A stretch of DNA of 64,000 bases from Semisulcospira habei (Eukaryota; Mollusca; Gastropoda; Semisulcospiridae), in contig BTPG01000007.1 in NCBI GenBank assembly GCA_036245525.1, forward strand, positions 127,258,053 through 127,322,052. Direction: 5' to 3'. Positions 52,146 to 63,118 of this stretch are shown here, in pieces; position 1 is the stretch's first letter, and each line of letters starts with the position of its first letter. The position numbers and the translations under genes were made by a program. The notes under the pieces were generated by a model. The model saw only the letters and a program-made list of their open reading frames with translations. It was not told where the DNA came from and did no database searches.

Positions 52146-52745
52146 TTGCGTTTTCGACGCGGTGATAGAGGTAACGGCAGTGGCGTTCGCGATCCTTACG
52201 CACGAGCAGAGAAATCTGGGCGTGGATACGGTCGTGGTCGTATGGCTAATTCGGACACTCGGTGCTTTGCGTGTCACGAGTACGGTCATTTCGCTCGTAG
52301 CTGTCCTAGCGGTCGTTCGGACGCTCAGCATTTCGCGTGTCAGGGGAACGGCCATCTGGCTCATCAATGTCCTAGCGATACTGGTATGGTGGAGGGGGCG
52401 GAGCAGCCCACTCACATAGCCAGCTTTGCAGTCCCAGTCGGGGAGAAACTACAAGTGGGCGGAGTGCGTTCAGTTGACGGAGGTCGTTGCCTGCCTGTGG
52501 GGAACGGTATTGTAAACGGATGGCTCGCTTCCATTCTGCGCGACTCGGGTGCCACGACTGCAGGGGTCAGACGTAGCCTTGTTAGGGACGATCAGTACAC
52601 GGGGGAAACGCAGAAAGTGATTTCGTACGGAGGGAAGGTACAAGTTTTTCCGTTGGCTAAGCTAGAGATTGACACGGAGTTTTTCCTCATGGGATCTGAT
52701 CTCTTGTGTCATCGACGAACCAGTAGTCGACTTAGTTCTCGGTAA
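52146..52745 (+). pseudogene. Gag zinc knuckles and aspartic protease
   Basis: An Arg/Gly-rich segment precedes a CCHC knuckle (CFACHEYGHFARSC) and a second in which the first Cys reads His (HFACQGNGHLAHQC). An aspartic-protease active-site motif follows (ILRDSGATTAGVRRSLV). The frame ends at 52,743. An extra piece (52,747-52,992) has no recognisable enzyme. The frame relation to the upstream gag frame is shifted. Confidence 0.7.
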
Positions 52746-53238
52746 TATGAAGGGTGTGCAGCCAGTCAGCGGTAGGGTCGAGACGATTAAGCCATCTCAG
52801 GTTAATCGCAGTGCAGTCGCATCGGTGGCGACGAGAGCTCGAAGTAAGCGTAGTTGGGAACAAAGGGACCGAGTTATTTCCGTCCAGAATCAGGGGATCG
52901 GTCAGCGGGCTTGGCCCAATAGTCGGGTTGGTCTGAGACGGCATACTTCTGTTGCGGACAGAAATGCGGCTCAGCACCCAATATGTAGGTAGATCGGAGA
53001 TTGGAGTCTCGCGATTGTGTGGATTAGGGTGGGCAGTCGTTGGATCGTTTCATTTCTGGAGGTTTTTAGCGCGTTAGTTCTGTTTTAGCTTTCGCTGTGC
53101 GATCCGAGAGTGTACATTAAGGCTGTAATATTTTTGCTTTCTGGTTCTCTAGATAGTCAAAGTTAGTCACTTCCTGTTTTAGGATAGTATGTTACGTCGA
53201 GTAGTTTAAAAAGAAACTCGGTCGTTTCTTTTTTTCCC

Positions 53239-53250
53239 GAGGAAGGGGGA
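53239..53250 (+). other. Polypurine tract
   Basis: GAGGAAGGGGGA directly before the 3' LTR; primes plus-strand DNA synthesis in LTR elements. Confidence 0.7.
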
Positions 53251-53252
53251 AT

Positions 53253-54047
53253 TGTGATGAAGCTCTATGCTCATGAATAGTGCTCACACATTAGGTTAAA
53301 TACGGTACGGTTTTTGTTAACGGTTTGTTTTGCGCCGATAGTCGTGGGGTCGTGGCCACGTGAAATCTTTAAGACATGGTTAGCATGGGAGTTTTAGTGA
53401 GTACTGTTATAGTGAGTTCTAGGCGGAAGCTGTCTTGCAGAGCAGAAATACGTTAATAAAGGCTTTCTTGTCAGAGGAATCAGATGTGTTTGAGATACCT
53501 AGCCCGTATTCCAAGACTCTTAAGCCTAGAATTCAGAGTGCTTGTAAAGAGTGGAACGACGGACGCCGAGACGTCAGTCACAGGTGGGACCTAACGTGAG
53601 GTCATCCCTCCAGCTCTTCACTCAGAGTGAGTCTGATCGGGACCAAGATACCCGGATCACAGCGAGAACTGCGCTACGGTGCGAGTACAAGGACGCACGT
53701 GTTACAGACAGGACGACAGGAAAGAGCATACAACGGACTTGCACGCCTAGACGTGAGAAGGACCAACGTAACCAGGCAATAACATCAAACAGGTTGGAGA
53801 CTGAGAACTAACACCTAGCCTGGCGAGATATTGTGAATTGTGTGTGTGTGATGTTCGGATGTTTGTAGAGAAGTGTATATAGTTTGATAATCTTTTTGAA
53901 CCGTTTAGTGTATAAAAGTTACTTTGGAAAGGGAGCCCGTGTGTTGAGTTTTACCGCATGAATGCGCCCGTCTGAGTCAGTGGCGTGTATGCGTCTGTTG
54001 TGCGAGAGTCTGTGCGTACGGCTGTGGGCAAGTCTGCGTGCGTTACA
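53253..54047 (+). repeat. 3' LTR
   Basis: About 795 bp, colinear with the 5' LTR. Confidence 0.9.
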
Positions 54048-54182
54048 GAAATTAAGAAGGCCTACAGTAGGAAAAGACAACTCGTCCCTGCACAACGCGT
54101 GTTGCCCTATACTATGTACACTTGCATGCTCTTCTGAAAGCGTGTCGATGTGTGTGTATGCGTGTGCGTGCATGCATGCCCG

Positions 54183-54262
54183 CGCTCCAAACATCCTCAA
54201 GAGGCGTAGATGTTCATGCAGTCTGAGGGCACATGAGGATCTATGCCTTTTGGAGATGCACA
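54183..54262. repeat. Hairpin family 4 element, copy 1
   Basis: AACATCCTCAAGAGGCGTAG and ATCTATGCCTTTTGGAGATG are inverted around GTTCATGCAG..CACATGAG. Flanked by (TG)n-like and (GA)n sequence, as in copy 2. Confidence 0.6.
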
Positions 54263-54299
54263 CATATGTGAGAGAGAGAGCGAGCGAGCGAGAGAGAGA

Positions 54300-54490
54300 A
54301 TTACGTCATATTTAGATTAGGTGTGCGTGGTGACGGAGTTGCTTCTTTTACGTCACCGGCACTGACTGACTTTCTCCAGATGTCCATGTTTTTTACTGCT
54401 GTAATTTTTTCTCAAAAGAATTAATTTTACTGAAGAAGTTAAAAGAGTACAAAACTGGCTAACGAACTCATCCAATGTCTTTCTCCAAAC
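54300..54490. repeat. ~180-bp repeat beside (GA)n, copy 1
   Basis: ACGTCATATTTAGA..GGTGACGGAGTTGC..CGAACTCATCCAATGTCTTT recurs at 60,141-60,350 with the same (GA)n on its left. Confidence 0.65.
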
Positions 54491-54533
54491 TAGCTATATC
54501 GGGTCACCTGAATGCTCTTCTGAAAGCGCGACG

Positions 54534-54534
<1 letters not shown>

Positions 54535-54616
<82 letters not shown>
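54535..54616. repeat. (TG)n microsatellite
   Basis: Near-pure (TG)n. Confidence 0.95.
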
Positions 54617-54618
<2 letters not shown>

Positions 54619-54643
54619 TGTTAGTGCGTGTGCATGCACGCGC

Positions 54644-54722
54644 GCTCCAAACATCTCCAAGAGGCGTAAATCCTCATGCGCTCTCCATGCGCATGAGGAT
54701 CTATGCCTCTTGCAGATGCACG
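54644..54722. repeat. Hairpin family 4 element, copy 2
   Basis: CATCTCCAAGAGGCGTAAAT..CTCATGCGC pairs with GCGCATGAGGATCTATGCCT. Fragments occur near 30,748 and 62,618. Confidence 0.65.
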
Positions 54723-54738
54723 CATGTCTGTGTGTGTA

Positions 54739-54744
<6 letters not shown>

Positions 54745-54822
<78 letters not shown>
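54745..54822. repeat. (GA)n microsatellite at LINE 3' end
   Basis: (GA)n abutting the minus-strand 3' end of the CR1-like LINE. Confidence 0.9.
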
Positions 54823-54825
<3 letters not shown>

Positions 54826-54829
54826 CAAT

Positions 54830-56990
54830 GAATCTTTATTTTACAACGGTAAAGATATTAACAATGCCAGAGGCAATGCCATTTTTCAAATCTGACCTTG
54901 CTACATCTACAACACAACAATTACATTACATTAATACATGTATAGGACCAACGCCTACGGGTGTGTTGGGGGAGGGGGAGTAATGGTAAGGAAGAAAGAA
55001 AAAAAAAAGAAAAAAAAGCAACACTACAGCAGCACTAGACATACACAGCAGTAGAAAGGTACATTACTAACAATAATATCTACGTATAGAAAGCAAAGCT
55101 TGCAGATAGTTATGGCTGCGAAGATACATGTTTAAAAAGACTTTTCTTGAAACATGATACCGAGTATTTATAACTCGAGGCAAATTTGTATCGATATATC
55201 GTTACATTGTTGTGTAATGTTCTGTGCATCTACTGTGGGAAATTAGGGTATTTACCTGACCACATATTATGGTAGTGCACCTTGGTGTTTGTGTATGTAT
55301 GTTTCCCCTGCCTACTTCCTAAGTTCCGGAGAAAGACATGGGTTATATAAGAGACCTGATGCATCTTTTTGAAGATGCAAATGATCGTCTTATTCTATAA
55401 CTGCGTATTTCTCTGTGGGCTGGCGATTGGGTGCCTGATAGGCGGGGGCAGGGGATCTAACTGTTTGTCTGCCCGGCGCTGAGTGATTCCTCTTTGTTTG
55501 TGTACAATTCTGCCAGCGCTAGCCTCACCTATCTGGTTTGTGAGTATTTATAACTCGAGGCAAATTTGTATCGCTATATCGTTACATTGTTGTGTAATGT
55601 TCTGTGCATCTACTGTGGGAAATTAGGGTATTTACCTGACCACATATGGTAGTGCACCTTCGTGTTTGTGTATGTATGTTTCCCCTGCCTACTTCCTAAG
55701 TTCCAGAGAAAGACATGGGTTATATAAGAGACCTGATGCATCTTTTTGAAGATGCAAATGATCGTCTTATTCTATAACTGCGTATTTCTCTGTGGGCTGG
55801 CGATTGGGTGCCTGATAGGCGGGGGCAGGGGATCTAACTGTTTGTCTGCCCGGCGCTGAGTGATTCCTCTTTGTTTGTGTACAATTCTGCCAGCGCTAGC
55901 CTCACCTATCTGGTTTGTGAGTATTTATAACTCGAGGCAAATTTGTATCGCTATATCGTTACATTGTTGTGTAATGTTCTGTGCATCTACTGTGGGAAAT
56001 TAGGGTATTTACCTGACCACATATGGTAGTGCACCTTCGTGTTTGTGTATGTATGTTTCCCCTGCCTACTTCCTAAGTTCCAGAGAAAGACATGGGTTAT
56101 ATAAGAGACCTGATGCATCTTTTTGAAGATGCAAATGATCGTCTTATTCTATACCTGCGTATTTCTCTGTGGGCTGGCGATTGGGTGCCTGACAGGCGGG
56201 GGCAGGGGATCTAACTGTTTGTCTGCCCGGCGCTGAGTGATTCCTCTTAGTTTGTGTATGATACCGTTGGAGTGGTCTTCGTTTGCGAATTTCACAAAGT
56301 CGCCCCCGAGAATGCTAGGCTGGTTTTAAATAAGTCTATTCTGGTTTTGGGTACTACATACAGGCTGTTTGTATCGCCATAGCGGGACTGTGACCGGACT
56401 AGCAGCTGGGTTAGATATTCCGGAGTGTTGTCATTCCGAATCTTCAAAAGAAGAACACCTTTGTTGAATGCAAACTGATTCTTGAGAGAAAGAAGTCCCG
56501 CTTTGTGAGTCTTATCATCCGTTGTGAAAGTAGGATCAGGTAAAATTAATTTCGCTGCTCGTCTGTGTAAAGAGTTCAGTCTTTTTAAATGTACATCTCT
56601 GCAGCCATCCCACACCGTGGAAGCATAATTAATGTGGGACTGAATATGTGCATAATAAAATAATTTTCTGGTTTCAACGTCAGTGAAGTGCTTCAGTTTG
56701 GACAGCATGAAAATGTTTCTTGAAACAGTTTTACACACTTTATGTGTGTGTGCCTGCCATTTGAGCTGATCATCTATGATAATTCCAAGGAGGCGGTGTT
56801 CAGACACTTGCTCAATAGAATTGCCTTCGAAGGACAAATCAAGTGAAATGGGGGTTAGTTGATGTTTTTGGCGTGTCGCAATTACCATTGACTTAGTTTT
56901 TGGTATTAAGTGACCTCTGATTCTTACATAGATGTGGCACAGCACACAAACTAAGTCACGCGTTGAGCTTTTCAACAATTAAGTCACAGT
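54830..56990 (-). mobile_element. CR1-like LINE 3' part, interrupted by a tandem array
   Basis: The 56,292-56,978 frame encodes the RT C-terminal region (SFEGNSIEQVSEHRLLGIII, NYASTVWDGCRDVHLKRLNS, LHRRAAKLILPDPTF). It ends FSGATL then TGA. In the same frame NSQTKTTPTV runs up to the array, and beyond the array SCFKKSLFKHVSSQP continues to a stop near 55,120. The 3' UTR ends TTTACCGTTGTAAAATAAAG with an ATTC/(TC)n tail at 54,830. The element is 5'-truncated near 56,990. Confidence 0.8.
55163..56257 (+). mobile_element. Tandem array of 378-bp units with 9-bp target duplication
   Basis: Units begin AGTATTTATAACTCGAGGC at 55,163, 55,543 and 55,920 (periods about 380 and 377); the last is partial. 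The array is flanked by ATGATACCG at 55,154-55,162 and 56,258-56,266 and splits the ORF of the surrounding LINE. Each unit has TTATATAAGAGACC and GGCGATTGGGTGCC / GGCGGGGGCAGGGG blocks. No ORF of note and no RT. The same unit forms array 1 at 35,830-38,745. Confidence 0.8.
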
Positions 56991-56999
56991 CACGTTAGT

Positions 57000-57810
57000 C
57001 CACAAGCTATAAGACGTGTGGCTTTATCATACGGATAGTGCAGTGTTGTTGCCTTGTACACCTGTAGAAAATGTCACTAGCAACACAGCCTGCAACAGTC
57101 ACCCCTGGCCAACAGTCTAATCTTGTTTTAAGAGTCACGACCGTGCACACACACTAACGACATAAAAAGGCAAAATAAAATGTTCGATAGGAAAAGTCTG
57201 TTAAGTGTCGAGTCGTAATCTGTGATAAAGGCACCGTTCAAACTTCCATATGTAACGCGGTTAACGTCTCTTCGTCTGCACATAACTAACATTACATAAT
57301 TATCAGATAGTCATAAGCAAGGCGTATGTGCGCCGCGTATGAGTAACCAATAATTACTATTTCAGATTTTATCAAGACAAATGAGGGGTATGGATATTGG
57401 ATTATTACCAGATAGTCACGTGCAGCGCTCATGCGCGCTGCAAATGAGTAACCGATAATTAGTATTTCTAATTATCAAGGCTAAGGGATAGTGTATCGGA
57501 TACTCACAAGCAACGCTCACACGCATTACAAGTGATTAGCCGACAATTAGTACTTCGGTACTGAGGAAAGGCAGCAGTAGTTGGGCGATGATCTGTATGG
57601 CCTGGGCTGAATCGTGGCTAGGGTTGCCCGTTAATCCTGATTGTTCCCACCCTCGGGGGCCTTTGATCATGCTTGTGGCGGGCGCAGCAAACGGGTGACC
57701 GACGGGTACGTACCCACTAGCCTGCGGTATGCTTGGGAAGTCCACTTGTGCCGTAATGTGCGGCCTGGCGTGTCCTTGGTCAGCGAACTGTGAAGGGGCG
57801 TGGCCAGACG
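57000..57810. other. Non-coding region with three diverged ~100-bp repeats
   Basis: The pattern (A)GATAGTCA..GCRCTCAYGCGCGCTRCAAA.TGAGTAACCRATAATTAGTATTTC occurs at about 57,305-57,363, 57,405-57,470 and 57,505-57,560 in increasingly diverged form. Each contains a small GCGC-centred palindrome. 57,560-57,810 shows no clear gene. Confidence 0.5.
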
Positions 57811-57817
57811 AGTGGTT

Positions 57818-58817
57818 TTATGGTCGCGCTGGGGCCGGGCCGTGGTGTGACGTCATGAAGGGCCCGTCGTGACCCTGCTCAGGTCCGTGGTGAGAACCGG
57901 GGCGGTTGTATCGGTTTCGGCGTGCCAGTTCCTGATATTTGGGAAACTGACCGGCGCCCCGGGGAGAAGCGTCATGATGACTGTCCTGGCGAGGATAGCT
58001 TCTGGGCTGCTTACAGCCACTGACTTGTCGGTTTTCACCTGCCTCAGGTGTGTTGTGGGGGCGGCGTGGAGCACCCGCGAAGCGGATGTTAATGGCGAGT
58101 TTCATGGCACCGACAGTACTGGGGTGAATGCCATCCTGTTACAGCTTCTTCCTTGGGGCTCCGTTGGCTGTGAGGAAGGTGGGGGTGTTGTCGATGAACA
58201 GAATTTTCATCTGATCACAGGCCTCCCTAAGGGCATCGTTAGATTCGGAGGCGGGGGCGGAGAGGGGGTGGTTTTGACCACTCGGGGGCATGATGGTAGA
58301 GGCCTGAATGCGGGAATTGGGGAAGACAGAGGAATGGAGGCGGATGAGATGCATCCACGCCGGCTTGGTGACGGGGCCCTGCTGTCTGCAACTGTTGATA
58401 CCGACGTGGAATGTCACCAGGCGAATGTGTGGCATCGTTGGCTGTTCACGGAGCCACTCAACGAGCTCACTGACGCTCAGCCCCGACACAGACGGATTTT
58501 GTACCTTTACTCCGTCAACAGACATCCTCTGCGCATCAACTCTTTTCAGATAAGTAAACGATCGACATCAGTTTTCACGGTCTGGGCTCGCAGGTTGCAC
58601 AGCGGTGTGCTCGAAGAGGAATTCGAGCGGCCTTGGCTGACTTCACGGGAGTCCTTGGCGGCGTTAGCTATGGTGGCATCACCGGCATCGCCGTCATCAC
58701 CAGAGTTGTGCTGCTTCTTGCCAGCACTGATACCGGCACCAGTCCTGTTGGTTGTCGATCTCGCCGCCTTCAGACAGGACAGCGAACATGTTCTTCACTG
58801 TGATGTCAGGTGCGGTG
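57818..58817 (-). pseudogene. LINE ORF1-like: linker and SGNH esterase domain, decayed
   Basis: On the minus strand 58,139-58,525 encodes VEWLREQPTMPHIRLVTFHV followed by GINSCRQQGP (the GxN block of SGNH/GDSL hydrolases), then SSVFPNSRIQASTIMPP and a C-terminal FIDNTPTFLT. The Gly-Asp-Ser nucleophile block expected upstream is degraded near 58,550. A basic tail (NRYNRPGSHHGPEQGHDGPF) follows in 57,818-58,105. Esterase domains of this type occur in ORF1 proteins of CR1-group LINEs. Several frameshifts. Confidence 0.55.
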
Positions 58818-58952
58818 TGAGCTGAACATTACAGCTAGGAGACAGAGAATGGACGGATGGTGATGATTTGTTTGAGGGGCGCGCAGTATGAGCCGTGGTG
58901 GTAGCGGCAGGAGCCGGATTGGCATGTAGTTCTGCGGCTGGGGTTAGCGCCT

Positions 58953-59897
58953 TTAGCTGCCGTTCGATCTCGTGGAGCTTACTAGCATGGCTGTCATCGT
59001 CACAGGCTCTAGTGACGAGTTGATGGCCTCTGTGACGAATTTGTCAGTGGCTCTGGAGCAGTTTTTTTTTATTTTTACGTCGCTGTCTCGGGCGTGGGTG
59101 TCGAGCTGCGCCTGTAGGTCGTATATAGTGGCACAGCGTGATTTCAGCTCTGACAGCTCCCTGCGTGTTTCCTTCAACGCGGCTGTCAGAGTGCGGATGG
59201 TGGCCGAGTTAATCTCCAGTTGTTTCTGCATCTGGAGCATGCACTCTGGATTGGTGACACTAGAGGTGAGGGGAGTGATACAATCAGGGCGCTTTGTGAC
59301 CTGATCGGGCGTGTTGACAGTCGCGTCGCCGGAGCGGGGAGGGGTCACGGTTGGCAGAGTTATGAGAGTGAGGTCACTAATACAAATAGTCGAGTCCCGA
59401 GACCCCAGTGAAAAGTCGTTCACGGGTGGCTGCGCGGGTTCAACTCGCGTGGCGGTGAGTTGCTCGGGGTTCACTGCGTCCGTCGCTTCGGCCTGGGGGC
59501 ACTCAACCGTAACAGGATTAGCGAGGGAGGGTGAAGGGTCGGCTGGAGTGGGCTGGGAGAGCAGACTGCTGGCCATTTTGGTAACAATGTCCCTCAGGGC
59601 TTCAAACTCCTCGTCAACCCAAGTTTGGCAGCAGTTACCTTGGGCTAGACCGGTGGTATAATACAGTGTTATTGTAATCAGTTTCCGGTCCCCATTCAAC
59701 AACTGGATAATTGTTTCATACAGTTCTTGGGGCGGATAGGACGAATCGACCGGAGCACTGACTGTCAGGTTTTCATGGTGTTGATTTCTGTCTCTCCATA
59801 GGAGGGTGACACCAGGGGGCAGAGGTACATCCACGTAGAAAGAATGTAGAGCTTTTCTCCACAGGGGTAATTTCCAGCCCTCAGTCTCAAAGGTCAC
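58953..59897 (-). pseudogene. LINE ORF1-like: N-terminal and coiled-coil part
   Basis: 314 codons. The N-terminal part (WKLPLWRKALHSFYVDVPLP) is followed by a low-complexity Pro/Thr/Ser linker and a coiled coil (MLQMQKQLEINSATIRTLTA .. ETRRELSELKSRCATIYDLQ). The frame shifts after SSLEPVT near 58,985 and continues as SKLHEIERQLKALTPAAELH. With the SGNH part downstream this makes one ORF1-like protein of about 650 residues. It may belong to the same LINE as the RT fragment at 56,292-56,978, with most of ORF2 lost, but sequence alone does not prove this. Confidence 0.55.
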
Positions 59898-60046
59898 TTG
59901 GATCGGGTCATTTGTTCTAATTATTCTTTCCAGTGAAAGTCTAGAGTTAGCCGCTGTGGAGCGTGTTATCGGGCGCCTAGTGGAAGGATGGTGGTGGTGC
60001 CATATCAGCTTACGCTTGGTGTGTCGACATGTTTATTACGGCTGCT

Positions 60047-60050
<4 letters not shown>

Positions 60051-60138
<88 letters not shown>
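60051..60138. repeat. (GA)n microsatellite
   Basis: Near-pure (GA)n. Confidence 0.95.
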
Positions 60139-60142
<4 letters not shown>

Positions 60143-60430
60143 ACGTCATATTTAGAGTATTATGTCAATGTCTGCGTGATGACGGAGTTCCCTCTTTTAC
60201 GTCATCGCCACTGTCTGACTTTCTCTAGAAATCAAGGTTTTTTACTGTTTTAATTCGTTTCTGAAAAGAATTATTTTTTACTAAAGAAGTTGAAAGAATA
60301 CAAAGCTGGCTAACGAACTCATCCAATGTCTTTATCGAAACTAGCTATATCCAAAATTTCAAGTAAATATGACAAAAATTACGGACTCTATTCTGGGCCA
60401 ACCGACATCCTATAAACGGTTGTTTATGTC
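60139..60430. repeat. ~180-bp repeat beside (GA)n, copy 2
   Basis: Shares ACGTCATATTTAGA, GATGACGGAGTT and GAACTCATCCAATGTCTTTA with 54,300-54,490 and extends about 100 bp further. No gene is seen from here to 60,900 apart from a short (CATA)n-like stretch at 60,540-60,600. Confidence 0.6.
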
Positions 60431-61223
60431 TTAAGTGAGACATTCAATTACAATATGCTCGGAGGCTCTCTTAGCCAGTCTTTTAAGAAAGTAATTCGCC
60501 AAGTTTGAAGCTTGTGTGTATAGAAATATCGGAGTTTCTCTTGTTTACATACATACGCACACACATACATACACATACATACATACCCGGTACATACATA
60601 TGCACATACGGCGCTTCGCGGCAAATGTACATTCATCAGCGAGGTTAGCGTAACTAGACATGATGTAATTTTTATCTTGTTACTTTAGTTGGGAGAGGTT
60701 TAGCCTGCCCGCCTTTGACATCATGGACATGCTATTAAATTCGCCCCAACGCGAACCGTCCTAAAAACCAAAAGAACATTAAATGCGTCAGATTTATTTC
60801 ATTTCCAGTATTCATCATCTTTGGGCAGTTCGGTATTCACTGACTATATCTGAGTCACTGCTGCACACCAGCATCATTAGTGTTGTAGAAGAGATTCGTG
60901 CTGGGCAGAGAGGAAAACAGATACCATTCAGTCTGGGTGACAAAACTCCGTACACTGCTGCCCCTGAAACACATAACCCATCCAGTGAGTACAAAATCTT
61001 CAGCACGACGTCAACTCGACGATATTTTGCTTGCTAGGCATTTTTATGCCCGGCGCACTGTTTACAGAAAGAAAATAGTATATGTAAAGTAAAACTCGTA
61101 TGATCGAGGTGATTACCAGAAGAAGGAAAAAGCAAGAGTGGTCGAACCACTAATGCAAAATATGAAACTTTGCTAGTTCCGCAATACTGGTGGATCATAG
61201 TAACGTGATAAAATCAGCTGCTT

Positions 61224-61431
61224 AACCCATTCAGCCCTGACACACTACATCAGGAGATGGATCGACTATGACAATTCAAAGCTAGTGCCAGATTAGCTTG
61301 GCGCCGACAGGCTCCAAGCTAATCTGGCACTACCCTTGAATTATCATGGTCGATCCATCTCCTGCAACTGGTGCAAAGTCGATGACGCCTCCAAAATTTG
61401 GCAAATACGGGCGTGAGGTTGAATGAGTTTA
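61224..61431. mobile_element. Hairpin family 1 element
   Basis: Starts AACCCATTCAGCCCTGACAC and ends GAGGTTGAATGAGTT. Central arms AGTGCCAGATTAGCTTGGCG and the complement at about 61,311. Inserted in copy C only. Confidence 0.75.
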
Positions 61432-61753
61432 TTTATTACACAACTGTCAGAAAATCAGAACGTTTGTGAAACTGGAGATACTTGGGATATTTACCCAGAT
61501 CTGACGTCAAAATGGAAACCGGAACTAGTGTTAGCCCACTTTATGAAAATCTCTCGTGCAAGCGAGCACCAAGTGCTTGGACCGTTAAACAACTGCATTC
61601 TACCAATTTACGTTCTTAGCTCTTGTTTTCTTCTACAGACTTTCCACACAGTAACCTCTTTAGGTCCAAAGTCGGCTGAAGAAAACTAGTCCCAGCATTG
61701 CTCGACGATCCAGTCTGGCCAACATCGGGTTAGAATGAGATTTCCACTTTTTA

Positions 61754-61802
61754 ACCCTTTGGGTGTCGGTAGCAGTTTTAGTCGCAATGATTCATGCAGG
61801 AA
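61754..61802. repeat. Hairpin family 2 half element
   Basis: TTAACCCTTTGGGTGTCGGTAG..GTCGCAATGATTCA, one arm only, joined directly to the truncated end of the copy C coding sequence. Confidence 0.5.
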
Positions 61803-61940
61803 TCATCCGCTAAGAGGTGGGAGTGGGGATCCTTCTGTGGATGGCGGTGGCTGCCGTCCGCCCTGGCGTTGTCGCGCGCCCTGCACGACGGAGGCAATGG
61901 TCACAGCGACCATCAGCAGAACGATTGGCGTCTTCATCAT
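61803..61940 (-). pseudogene. Secreted Pro-rich peptide, copy C (truncated)
   Basis: 45 codons. The signal peptide MMKTPIVLLMVAVTIAS is intact and the ARQRQGGRQ segment is conserved, but the proline block is reduced to PPPSTEGSPLPPLSG and ends at TGA (61,803-61,805), where a hairpin family 2 fragment joins. TATA box and exon 1 are kept at 63,040-63,118. Most substitutions in the signal peptide are conservative. Confidence 0.5.
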
Positions 61941-63039
61941 TGTGTCTCACCCTGCCTGCACAAATACACGAAAATGTGTCGTCATTGTAAACTATTTCTT
62001 CATCAGTTCAGTGGTTGTTATATTGCTCAGACAGCTGTTTGTTTGCTTGGTTGTTTCGTTGGAGTTAGACGCTGAAGCATAAGTTAAAATCGGAAAATCA
62101 GCGAATTGGCTTCTGAAAACTGCATATTACTTCAAGAAACAGATCGATCATGATAGTTCAAGGGTTGTGCTAGTATAGTCTGGCGCCTATAACAAGAGGC
62201 TACAAGCATTTCTGGCACCACCCTTGAACTTTTTCACGTTACCGCTGTCCCGCTCTGCAATAATTAAACCCTGACGCACATATCGGGAGATAGAGTGACG
62301 ACGACAGCTCAAGGGCAGTACTTGTTTAGTTGGCGAGCAGAGTACACACAATATCGGGAGATAAATTGACTATGAAAGACTGACTTCTACATGTCTTCGG
62401 TAATGCACTTTAATTGGCACCGCCCTTGAACTATCACTGTCGATACATCTCTTGCAACTGTTGTCTAAGTGGTGAGAGGACACTTGCAGAATTGTAGCCC
62501 GCTCAGTGCCAGGTGACGCAGACCGTGTTTCTGCAATCTTTATTGATTTAACACGAGACAGCCCTACTTGCCCCGGGAACATGGATTCAAAGTGGCCTCA
62601 GCAAAACGCATCGATTCTTATGAGGCTCTATACCTCTTGCGGTTGAGTGGCGTCCACATTTTCTCAGCGACTGAACAGGTTAATATTTTACCATTCAGCC
62701 TTTAAGCTACGGTTCCATAAGCACGACTACGATACGAATACAATCCGAACTCGATGCGGCAAAAGCAATTTTCTTTCAAAATTCGTGTCATGTTTGTTTC
62801 GCAGTCAGATGCGAATTTGGTTTTGCATCTGACATAATTATGGGAATACACAATCATAAACACGACATACAGGAGATTCTCTGTTTCGGACCGGCTTCGG
62901 GGTCGCATCCTATTCGTATAGGATTCATGCTTATAGAAGCGTAGCCACTGGATACAAGGCTGCATGTGAAAGATATTCAACTCAAGGATGCCTTCAGAGA
63001 TTGAAAAAGCGAGCAACGAAACCTTACATTTCTACTTAC

Positions 63040-63118
63040 CTCAGTAGATCTGAAGAGCCTTGAGTGTTGTTGAGAGGAGATGGCTGGTGAAAACACTAAG
63101 TTTACCACACTTTATATA
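63040..63118 (-). promoter_or_regulatory. TATA promoter and exon 1 of peptide gene copy C
   Basis: TATATAAAG at 63,110-63,118 (minus). The conserved exon ends in CTGAG/GTAAGTAG at 63,040. Confidence 0.5.

Larger units (their letters stand above)
49940..54047 (+). mobile_element. LTR retrotransposon (Ty3/gypsy-like), gag-pro only
   Basis: Two LTRs of about 800 bp (49,940-50,741 and 53,253-54,047) start TGTGATGAAGCTC and end CGTTACA. Flanks GAAAC and GAAAT form a probable 5-bp duplication with one mismatch. The PBS region GTGGTGACCCTGATTTTAG follows the left LTR and a purine tract GAGGAAGGGGGA precedes the right one. The 2.5-kb interior holds gag and protease but no reverse transcriptase, RNase H or integrase, so it depends on helper elements. 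Confidence 0.9.

Noticed and set aside
55163..56257. Hammerhead ribozymes in the 378-bp units
   Set aside because: CTGATG occurs, but the full CTGANGA..GAAA core was not found on either strand by eye.
57869..58825. 318-codon plus-strand frame
   Set aside because: Antisense to the SGNH/ORF1-like pieces, whose motifs are convincing on the minus strand.
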